The position numbers and the translations under genes are program-made. The notes beneath the pieces were generated by a model, which saw nothing but the letters and a program-made list of their open reading frames with translations, ran no database searches and was not told the origin of the DNA. 5,157 nt of DNA from Pseudomonadota bacterium (GTDB lineage: Bacteria; Pseudomonadota; Alphaproteobacteria; Sphingomonadales; Sphingomonadaceae), in assembly GCA_023432995.1 (NCBI GenBank), contig JAEZES010000198.1, positions 1 through 5,157 on the forward strand, in the 5' to 3' direction. Position 1 is the stretch's first letter. Each line of letters begins with the position of its first letter. Below, piece after piece: positions 1-5,157 of the stretch.

Positions 1-34
1 CTCGCGATCCGCGCCCTGCTCTTTTGCGGTCCGG
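1..34. other. Short 3' flank of the receptor gene
   Basis: Only 34 bases lie beyond the receptor stop codon. They hold a small CGCG-ATC-CGCG symmetry at 3-13 but no hairpin followed by a T-run in the direction of receptor transcription. No terminator can be called, so whether the receptor is the last gene of its transcript is not visible. Confidence 0.4.
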
Positions 35-2638
35 TCAGTTGCCGAAGTTGCGCTTGACCGAGATCGCCCAGGTCCGCGGAAGCGCCGGAACTGCAGTCAC
101 CAGGCCGAGCGACCGGCTGACGTCGCTGACGCTGTGGAAGTAGTACTTGTCGAAGACGTTCTGCACTTCGAGAGCCACTTCCCAGTCCTCGTCGGCGGTC
201 CGGTAGGCGACCCGCGCGTTGCCGAGGAAGCGCCCGTCGATCCGGCTCCACGGGCTGTTGGTGGTGTCGGTGAAGATCTCCGAGCGATACGATCCGTCGA
301 ACCGGAAGATCGCGGTGCCCGGACCGACGTCGGCGTCGTACTGGATACCGAAGCTGTAGGTCCAGTCAGGGGTGTACGGGAAGGTCTCGTCACCCTGCAG
401 ACCCGCCGGCGCGACCGACGCATCGTCGTAGTTGACGTCGATGTAGCTCAGCGAGCCGTCGATCGTCAGGTTGTCGATCGGATAGATCGTGGTCTCGAGC
501 TCGAAGCCCTTGACCTTGGCCTCGCCGACGTTGGTCGGACGCAGGCACGGCGACGACGGACAGGCCGACAGCTGGAAGATGATGTCGGCATAGTCGTTGT
601 AGAACACCGCGCCGTTGAGCCTCACGCGCCGGTCGAAGAAGTCGCTCTTGAAGCCGAGCTCGTAGGTAGTGAGCGTCTCGGGGTTGAACGGCTTGATCTG
701 GTTGCACGGCGGCGCCGGAATGACGGTGCCGTCGGGGTTGAACGAGAACGGCGGGCATTCGCCGGTCGACGGGCCGAAGAACGGCCGCGGGTTGACGCCG
801 CCGCCCTTGTAGCCGGTCGCGATCGACGCGTAGGCCAGGAACTCGTCCGAGAAGCGGTAGTCGGTGACGATGCGCCAATCCCACCGCTTGCCCTTGAACT
901 CGCCGGCGAGGTCGTAAATGCCGACCAGCAGGCAGTTCGGGCTGTTGCCGAGCGTCGTCGGCCCAGGCGCCGCGACCGGGAGGCCGAGGAAGAACTCGCA
1001 CGGTCCCGGAACAGACCCGTCGGGGCTGCTGCGGAAGTACGTGTAGGTCTTCTCGTCCCACGAGCGGCGCAGGCCGCCGGAGATCGACCAGTTCTCGACC
1101 GGATAGATCGTTCCGTTGACGAACAGCGCGTAGGAGGTCGACGGGGTCGTGTCCGGCCCGTGAATGAAGTCGATGCCGGCGTAGTTCAGGTCGACGCGGG
1201 CGGTGTAGCTGCCGTCCTGGTCCATGTAGAAACCGCCGACCGTGTACTCGACCAGCCCATCGCCGAACTCGCCGTTGAGGCGCAGTTCCTGGCTCCACGC
1301 GCGGTGGTCGAGCCGGTTGTCGAGCTGGGCCACGGGCACCGGCGTGGCGTCCTGGTCCTGGCCGAACTTGGTGGTGTACTCACGCCACGAACCGACGTTG
1401 AACAGCTCGAGGTTGTCGGCCAGCTCGATAGTCAGGTCGTACATGATGCCCCAGCCGTTGAAGTCCTGGTTCTGGAGCGCGGCGTACGGTTTGTAGGGCG
1501 CCTGAGTGGTCGGCGCCGTCTCGTCGAGGAAGTTGGCGTAGCTGATGTAGCGCCGGTCGCCGCCGTAGACGGCCGAGCTCAGCGTGTCGCAGCTGTAAGG
1601 TCCGGCCGGCACGAAGCGGCAGTCGATCGGGACCGCGGTGCCGTCCTTGCCGAGCAGCCACGGCGGCTGGCCCGGTCCGGCGCCTTGTGCGAGGCCCGCG
1701 AACGGACCGCCGGCGACGGTGTTGGGCGTGTAGACCGGGTTGGTCGCGCTCTGCGGCAGGCCGGCCGCCAACAGCACGGTCGGCTGCGGCTCGGAGCGTT
1801 CGCGGGTGTAGTCGCCGGAAATGTTGAACTCGACGGTGTCCGTCGGCTCCCACTTCAGCGCGATGCGGCCGGCGATGATGCCCTGGCCGCCCTGGGTGCC
1901 GGTGACCGGGTAGGCGCCGCGGGCGTTGTTCGCGCGGACGTTGTCGTTGGGATGGGCGACGCCGTAGTCGAGCAGGTCGACATAGCCGTCGCGGCCCTTG
2001 GCGATGCCCGAGACGCGCACTGCCAGCTGGTCGTTGACCGCGAAATCGGCCATCCCGCGGACTTCGACGCGGTCGAACGAACCGTAGGTGACCATCAGCG
2101 AGCCGCTGCCGTCACCGCGCGGCTCGGCGCTGAACAGCTTGATCGCGCCGCCGATCGAGTTCTTGCCCGCCAGCGTGCCCTGCGGCCCGCGCAGGATTTC
2201 GATCCGGTCGAGGTCCATCAGCTCGAGCAGCGAGCTCGACAGCGTCGGGATGAACACGTCGTCGATGTAGATGCCGACGCCCGGGTCGAGCGCGTAGTTG
2301 AAGTCGGTCTGGCCGACGCCGCGGATATAGGCGATCAGGCCGGTGCCGCCGTTCTGCGGCTGCGGGGTAAGCGAGACGTTCGGCGCCTGCGCGGCGACTT
2401 CGGCGATGTTGGTCTGGCCGCGGGCCTCGAGCATCTCCGAATTGACCGCGGTAATCGCGATCGGCGTGTCCTGCAGGTTCTGCTCGCGGAACTGCGCGGT
2501 AACGGTGATGACGTTGGTGCGGCCGTCCTCGTCTTCGCTGGCCTCGGCCGCAGCCGGCTCGTCCTGGGCGTAGGCGGGCATTGCCAGGCTGGTCACGATG
2601 GCCAGCGACGAAACAACGCCGAGCGTCTTGAATCTCAT
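35..2638 (-). CDS. TonB-dependent outer-membrane receptor (complete, 867 aa)
   Basis: This is a ligand-gated outer-membrane transporter that would be powered by the TonB-ExbB-ExbD complex. Residues 1-24 form a signal peptide (MRFK, then a hydrophobic stretch ending PAYA before Q25). An acidic linker follows, then a TonB-box-like VITVTA at about 43-48. The plug domain spans about 55-172 and carries YIRGVGQTD, GVGIYIDDV and the signature RGPQGTLAGKNSIGGAI at 150-166. The rest is a 22-strand-type barrel, with a late NVFDKYY motif and PRTWAISVKRNF near the C terminus. The length is normal for the family. The start is the Met at 2638, which has GGAGGA six bases upstream; an in-frame ATG at 2686 would put 16 unsuitable residues before the signal peptide. 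The protein ends FGN instead of in the usual terminal aromatic. All eight cysteines fall in four close pairs in probable surface loops. It diverges from the MFS-monooxygenase pair, which suggests a shared organic substrate. Receptor class is near certain; the ligand is unknown, and a siderophore remains possible. Confidence 0.95.
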   Translation of the reverse strand: MRFKTLGVVSSLAIVTSLAMPAYAQDEPAAAEASEDEDGRTNVITVTAQFREQNLQDTPIAITAVNSEMLEARGQTNIAEVAAQAPNVSLTPQPQNGGTGLIAYIRGVGQTDFNYALDPGVGIYIDDVFIPTLSSSLLELMDLDRIEILRGPQGTLAGKNSIGGAIKLFSAEPRGDGSGSLMVTYGSFDRVEVRGMADFAVNDQLAVRVSGIAKGRDGYVDLLDYGVAHPNDNVRANNARGAYPVTGTQGGQGIIAGRIALKWEPTDTVEFNISGDYTRERSEPQPTVLLAAGLPQSATNPVYTPNTVAGGPFAGLAQGAGPGQPPWLLGKDGTAVPIDCRFVPAGPYSCDTLSSAVYGGDRRYISYANFLDETAPTTQAPYKPYAALQNQDFNGWGIMYDLTIELADNLELFNVGSWREYTTKFGQDQDATPVPVAQLDNRLDHRAWSQELRLNGEFGDGLVEYTVGGFYMDQDGSYTARVDLNYAGIDFIHGPDTTPSTSYALFVNGTIYPVENWSISGGLRRSWDEKTYTYFRSSPDGSVPGPCEFFLGLPVAAPGPTTLGNSPNCLLVGIYDLAGEFKGKRWDWRIVTDYRFSDEFLAYASIATGYKGGGVNPRPFFGPSTGECPPFSFNPDGTVIPAPPCNQIKPFNPETLTTYELGFKSDFFDRRVRLNGAVFYNDYADIIFQLSACPSSPCLRPTNVGEAKVKGFELETTIYPIDNLTIDGSLSYIDVNYDDASVAPAGLQGDETFPYTPDWTYSFGIQYDADVGPGTAIFRFDGSYRSEIFTDTTNSPWSRIDGRFLGNARVAYRTADEDWEVALEVQNVFDKYYFHSVSDVSRSLGLVTAVPALPRTWAISVKRNFGN

Positions 2639-2644
2639 CAGGTA

Positions 2645-2650
2645 TCCTCC
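2645..2650 (-). promoter_or_regulatory. Ribosome binding site of the TonB-dependent receptor
   Basis: The minus strand reads GGAGGA here, six bases before the ATG at 2638-2636. This is a near-ideal Shine-Dalgarno element and decides the start codon. The longer in-frame ATG at 2686 would make this site part of the coding sequence and would bury the signal peptide. Confidence 0.85.
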
Positions 2651-2651
2651 C

Positions 2652-2662
2652 GTGACGGTCAC
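2652..2662. repeat. Short perfect dyad GTGAC-N1-GTCAC in the receptor leader
   Basis: An 11-bp perfect inverted repeat with a single central base lies immediately upstream of the receptor's Shine-Dalgarno site. One central base is too short for an RNA hairpin loop, so a protein-binding half-site pair is the only structural reading. A bound protein here could block transcription close to the start of the receptor gene. Five-base arms can occur by chance in GC-rich DNA, so functional confidence is low. Confidence 0.3.
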
Positions 2663-2815
2663 CACTGTGGCGCCGCGATATCCCATTTATGCCCGCACAA
2701 GCCTGCGGACAGCGGTCAAGGAAGTGTCCCGGAATTCTCTGGGCCGGCTGCGACCCACTCCCTCTCCCAGCGAGTGCATTAGCGGAAGTCCGACTCACAA
2801 CAAAGGGTCGAGCGC

Positions 2816-2836
2816 GCAATTCTGCTGCCAAATTGC
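2816..2836. promoter_or_regulatory. Candidate operator dyad GCAATT-N9-AATTGC
   Basis: Perfect six-base arms are separated by nine bases (21 bp in total), centred near 2826. It sits in the AT-richer middle of the divergent spacer, about 150 bp from the MFS start and 180 bp from the receptor start. The arm spacing is about 1.4 helical turns, within the range used by dimeric one-component regulators such as the TetR, LysR or IclR families. I cannot say which. The AT-rich arms in GC-rich DNA make chance less likely than for the neighbouring dyads. The operator role is an inference. Confidence 0.4.
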
Positions 2837-2863
2837 CTGCGGTGTCACAATCGAGCAACACAC

Positions 2864-2875
2864 TTCGCGAGCGAA
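2864..2875. repeat. Short perfect dyad TTCGC-GA-GCGAA
   Basis: A 12-bp inverted repeat with five-base arms and a two-base centre. The left-arm sequence CTTCGC (2863-2868) recurs in direct orientation at 2904-2909, 41 bp further on, which is close to four helical turns. The dyad could be an operator half or chance; nothing in the sequence ties it to a particular regulator. Confidence 0.3.
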
Positions 2876-2888
2876 CTTTTCGGAATCT

Positions 2889-2902
2889 TGCGCCACGGCG
2901 CA
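2889..2902. promoter_or_regulatory. Candidate operator dyad TGCGCC-AC-GGCGCA upstream of the MFS gene
   Basis: A 14-bp inverted repeat with perfect six-base arms and a two-base centre ends 82 bp before the MFS start codon. The centre is too small for a stable RNA hairpin loop without opening a pair, and no U-run follows, so a terminator is unlikely. A protein-binding site overlapping or just downstream of the rightward promoter is the preferred reading. GC-rich arms arise by chance more easily in this genome, so confidence is moderate to low. Confidence 0.35.
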
Positions 2903-2975
2903 TCTTCGCAACCCAGGTTTTGCCGCCTAGACGCCGCCCCCGCGCGACCTTACTCAAGCGGCAAACGACACGAGC

Positions 2976-2981
2976 GGGGAG
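2976..2981 (+). promoter_or_regulatory. Ribosome binding site of the MFS transporter (short spacing)
   Basis: GGGGAG lies only three bases before the ATG at 2985, which is closer than the usual 5-9. The next in-frame ATG (Met39) is at 3099, inside the first membrane segment, and no start codon lies just upstream in frame, so 2985 is kept despite the tight spacing. Confidence 0.6.
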
Positions 2982-2984
2982 CGG

Positions 2985-4253
2985 ATGACGGACACACCGG
3001 AAAGCAAGGCGAGCCTCGGCTCCGGCGCGCGGGGTGGCTACGAGCTGCGGGTGCTGGTGCTGCTCGGCCTGGCGTTCGGGTTCGCCTATTTCGACCGCAT
3101 GGCGCTGACCTTTCTCGCGCCGTTCGTGCAAGGCGACCTGTCCCTGAGCAACGAGGAGATCGGCTGGGCCAACTCGGGGCTGTCGCTGACCTGGGCGCTC
3201 GGGGCGTTCCTGATCGGCCGCTGGTCCGACCGGATCGGCCGGCGCAAGCCGTTTCTGATCGGTGCGCTGCTGCTGTTCTCGGCCTGCTCGGTGCTGTCGG
3301 GCCTGTCGTGGAGCTTCGAGACGCTGCTGGCGACCCGCGTGGTGATGGGCGCCGCCGAAGGGCCATTCCTGCCGATCTGCCTGGCGATCATGGCCGCGGC
3401 CTCGGGCCCGACGCGGCAGGCGCTCAACGCCGGCATCGTGCAGAACGTGTTCGGCCCGATCGTCGGCACCTCGCTGGCCTCGTTCGCGCTGGTGCGGATC
3501 GCGGTCGCCTACGACTGGCACGCGGCGTTCTTCGTCGCCGGCATTCCCGGCCTGATCCTCGCGTTCCTGATCTGGCGCTTCGTCGACGAGCCCGAGCGGC
3601 CGCAGACGGCATCCAGCGGGGCCGCCGAGGCTGCACCCGCCGAACGCGGCTTGCTCGCCCACCAGAACATCCTCGTCTGCTCGCTGGTAAGCGCCTGCGC
3701 GGTCGGTTCGATCGTGATCGGCTCGATCTTCATGCCGCTCTACCTCGACGGCCCGCGCGGCTACGACGATCTCGTGTGGAGCAACGTGATGACGATCGTC
3801 GGCTTCTGCCCGGCGGTCGGGGCGATCGCGATCGCGCTGTGGTCCGACCGGATCGGGCGCAAGCCGCCGCTGATCGTCTGGACCTTCATGATGGCGCTCG
3901 CACCGGCGGCGCTGCTGTGGTTCGACGGGCCGGTCGAAGTCCTCACCGCGCTGATGTTCCTCAGCTGGATGGGGCTGGGGACGTTCCCGCTGTTCATGGG
4001 CGTGATCCCCACCGAGACCGTCGGCCGCGCCCGCGCGGCGACGGCGATGGGGCTGGTGGTGATGATCGGGGAATTGACCGGTGGCGTGTTCGGGCCGCCG
4101 ATCGCCGGGCGCCTCGCCGACAGCTACGGGCTCGAGGTCGCGCTCTACATCCAGGGCGCGCTGGCGCTCGGCGCCGGCCTCACCGCGTTGTTCGTGGTCG
4201 AGACCAACCCGGCGGTGGTCGAGCGCCGCCGGCTCGCGGCGGCCGCCGCATGA
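2985..4253 (+). CDS. MFS transporter, probable organic-acid/aromatic uptake permease (422 aa)
   Basis: A secondary transporter of the major facilitator superfamily, acting in the inner membrane and probably proton-coupled. About 12 hydrophobic segments are visible, split by a hydrophilic central loop at about 200-228 (DEPERPQTASSG onwards). Segment 1 holds FDRMALTFLAP (36-46). The loop between segments 2 and 3 has the family motif A, GRWSDRIGRRKP (78-89). A second copy, WSDRIGRK (286-293), sits at the matching place in the C-terminal half. WHAAFFVAGIPGL (178-190) and IPTETVGRARAATAMG (341-356) resemble anion:cation-symporter and aromatic-acid-symporter relatives. The length is typical and the gene looks intact. 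It ends in a low-complexity RRRLAAAAA tail whose stop codon overlaps the next gene's start. The tight link to a flavin hydroxylase favours uptake of its substrate, but export is not excluded. Family is certain; substrate is inferred. Confidence 0.93.
   Translation: MTDTPESKASLGSGARGGYELRVLVLLGLAFGFAYFDRMALTFLAPFVQGDLSLSNEEIGWANSGLSLTWALGAFLIGRWSDRIGRRKPFLIGALLLFSACSVLSGLSWSFETLLATRVVMGAAEGPFLPICLAIMAAASGPTRQALNAGIVQNVFGPIVGTSLASFALVRIAVAYDWHAAFFVAGIPGLILAFLIWRFVDEPERPQTASSGAAEAAPAERGLLAHQNILVCSLVSACAVGSIVIGSIFMPLYLDGPRGYDDLVWSNVMTIVGFCPAVGAIAIALWSDRIGRKPPLIVWTFMMALAPAALLWFDGPVEVLTALMFLSWMGLGTFPLFMGVIPTETVGRARAATAMGLVVMIGELTGGVFGPPIAGRLADSYGLEVALYIQGALALGAGLTALFVVETNPAVVERRRLAAAAA
4250..4253 (+). 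other. ATGA start/stop overlap (translational coupling)
   Basis: The monooxygenase ATG at 4250-4252 overlaps the MFS TGA at 4251-4253. The 25 bases before it are G/C-rich alanine and arginine codons without a GGAG-type element, so reinitiation by ribosomes finishing the MFS gene is the likely route. This shows the two genes share one transcript. Confidence 0.8.
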
Positions 4254-5157
4254 CGGTCGAACGCCGCCAGGTGATCGTCGTCGGCGCCGGCCCGGTCGGC
4301 CTGCTGACCGCTCTCGGCCTCGCCCGGCAGGGGGTCGAGGTCACCGTGCTCGACAGCGAGCCCGAGGTGGTCAAGAGCCCGCGCGCCGCGGTCTACTTCC
4401 ACACCACGATCTCGATCCTCAGGAAGCTCGGCCTGTCGGACGAGGCGCACGCGATCGGCCTCAGCTCGACCGAGTTCATGATGCACTGGCTCGAGACCGG
4501 CGAGCGTGTCGCCTCCGACATGCGCGACGCGCTCGAACCGGGGCAGGAGTTCGATCACAACCTGCACTTCGGCCAGCACATCCTCGCCGAGCTGGTCATG
4601 CGCCACCTGGCGCAGCTGCCCGGCACCGAAGTGCTGTGGGACCACACGGTCAAGGCGCTCGCGCAGACCGACGGCGAGGTCCGCATCGCGGTCGATACCG
4701 ACGAGGGCGAGGTGATCTTCGAGGCCGACTGGGTGATCGGCAGCGACGGCGCGCGTTCGACCGTGCGCAAGCTGCTCGGGCTCGAGTTCGAAGGCTTCAC
4801 CTGGCCCGACCGCTTCGTCGCGACCAACATCGAGTACCCGTTCCGCGACTTCGGCTACGCCAACGCCAACATGGTGGTCGATCCGGTCAACTGGTGCGTG
4901 ATCGGCCGCCTCGGACGCGAGAACCTGTGGCGGCTGACTTACGGCGAGGACGCGAGCCTCGACGAGGCGACGATCCTCGAGCGGCTGCCCGAGCGCTTCG
5001 CGGCGATCCTGCCCGACCCTGCCGTGCCCTACCGGATCGACACCTTCTCCCCCTACCGCGTGCACCAGCGCTGCGCGCCGCGCTTCCGCGTCGGCCGCGT
5101 GCTGCTCGCCGGCGACGCCGCGCACGCCTGCAACCCGTGCGGCGGGCTCGGCCTGAC
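4250..5157 (+). CDS. FAD-dependent monooxygenase, aromatic hydroxylase family (3' end outside window)
   Basis: A class A flavoprotein monooxygenase (FAD_binding_3 / p-hydroxybenzoate-hydroxylase-like fold) that would use NAD(P)H and O2 to hydroxylate an aromatic or similar ring in the cytoplasm. The 302 visible codons contain the Rossmann motif VVGAGPVG (10-17) with the acidic end of the second strand, VTVLDSE (31-37). They also contain SPRAAVYFH (43-51), the DG motif in IGSDGARSTVRKLLG (163-177), and the FAD-ribityl GD motif in LLAGDAAHACNP (285-296) followed by GGLGL. WPDRF (185-189) and PYRVHQRC (268-275) look like subfamily-specific conserved stretches. The frame is open to the edge, so the C-terminal substrate region is missing. 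Its ATG overlaps the MFS stop (ATGA) and no Shine-Dalgarno sequence precedes it, so it is probably translationally coupled to the transporter. Class is confident; substrate is unknown, with phenolic acids or resorcinol-like compounds plausible. Confidence 0.92.
   Translation, partial: MTVERRQVIVVGAGPVGLLTALGLARQGVEVTVLDSEPEVVKSPRAAVYFHTTISILRKLGLSDEAHAIGLSSTEFMMHWLETGERVASDMRDALEPGQEFDHNLHFGQHILAELVMRHLAQLPGTEVLWDHTVKALAQTDGEVRIAVDTDEGEVIFEADWVIGSDGARSTVRKLLGLEFEGFTWPDRFVATNIEYPFRDFGYANANMVVDPVNWCVIGRLGRENLWRLTYGEDASLDEATILERLPERFAAILPDPAVPYRIDTFSPYRVHQRCAPRFRVGRVLLAGDAAHACNPCGGLGL

Larger units (their letters stand above)
2639..2984. promoter_or_regulatory. Divergent intergenic control region
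   Basis: These 346 bp separate the start codons of the receptor (leftward) and the MFS transporter (rightward), so both promoters and their operators should lie here. The part from about 2780 to 2890 is visibly richer in A and T than the flanking genes. It contains several short perfect dyads, listed separately. No convincing sigma-70 -35/-10 pair at 16-18 bp spacing was found for either direction. The best minus-strand fragments are TTGACC (2719-2714) and CATAAA (2691-2686), but they are 22 bp apart. No small gene with a ribosome binding site was found. That it is the control region is an inference from gene layout. Confidence 0.7.

Noticed and set aside
2686..2719. A receptor promoter made of TTGACC (2719-2714) and CATAAA (2691-2686).
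   Set aside because: The 22-bp spacing is too long for sigma-70, and no good -35 lies 16-18 bp from CATAAA.
2728..2743. Imperfect symmetry CCC-GGAATTCTCT-GGG.
   Set aside because: Several internal mismatches; little beyond the GAATTC core and flanking C/G triplets, so not distinguishable from chance.
134..2782. An 882-codon open frame on the plus strand, antisense to almost the entire receptor gene.
   Set aside because: Strong G/C third-position bias in the real gene removes stop codons from this opposite frame. The translation is dominated by Arg, Val, Asp, Ala and Glu with no domain, motif or ribosome site, while the minus-strand frame has clear receptor signatures.
2889..2911. A transcription terminator or attenuator hairpin before the MFS gene.
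   Set aside because: The dyad has a two-base centre and no T-run follows in either direction. The overlapping TTGCG/CGCAA pairing (2888-2892 with 2907-2911) is too weak to argue for an attenuator.
2598..2988. Two plus-strand frames (110 and 99 codons) covering the intergenic region, considered as a small hidden gene.
   Set aside because: No Shine-Dalgarno site at their starts, no recognisable protein character, and overlap with the receptor 5' end or the MFS start.
2112..3662. A 516-codon minus-strand frame crossing the intergenic region, from inside the MFS gene into the receptor gene.
   Set aside because: It is Arg/Gln/Ala-rich without recognisable domains and overlaps two genes with firm family evidence. 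It is a composition shadow.
4145..5125. A 326-codon minus-strand frame opposite the monooxygenase gene.
   Set aside because: The plus strand carries a continuous frame with all class A flavin monooxygenase motifs; the antisense product is low-complexity Arg/Val/Asp/Ala sequence.

Overview
The window looks like chromosomal DNA from a GC-rich alphaproteobacterium, most likely a sphingomonad. This is inferred from strong G/C preference at third codon positions, a large TonB-dependent receptor of the type that is very numerous in Sphingomonadales, and its pairing with a catabolic transporter and a flavin hydroxylase. No rRNA, tRNA, CRISPR array, insertion sequence or attachment site was seen, so the taxonomic call rests on style and not on a marker gene.

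Layout: positions 35-2638 (minus strand) hold one complete TonB-dependent outer-membrane receptor of 867 residues. Positions 2639-2984 are a 346-bp divergent intergenic region with several short perfect dyad symmetries, the likely control region for both sides. Positions 2985-4253 (plus strand) hold a complete 422-residue MFS transporter. At 4250 an FAD-dependent aromatic-ring-type monooxygenase begins, overlapping the MFS stop codon by 4 bp (ATGA), and runs off the right edge after 302 codons.

Together the three genes read as a small uptake-and-attack module: the receptor would bring an organic ligand across the outer membrane, the MFS protein would move it (or a product) across the inner membrane, and the flavoprotein would hydroxylate it in the cytoplasm. 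The substrate cannot be read from the sequence; a phenolic or other aromatic compound is the most natural inference from the monooxygenase family. No regulator gene and no ring-cleavage gene lie in the window, so the cluster probably continues to the right.

I see no clearly new type of system here. The points most worth a second look are the dyad-rich divergent control region, the arrangement of all eight receptor cysteines as four close pairs in likely surface loops, and the unassigned substrate of the module.
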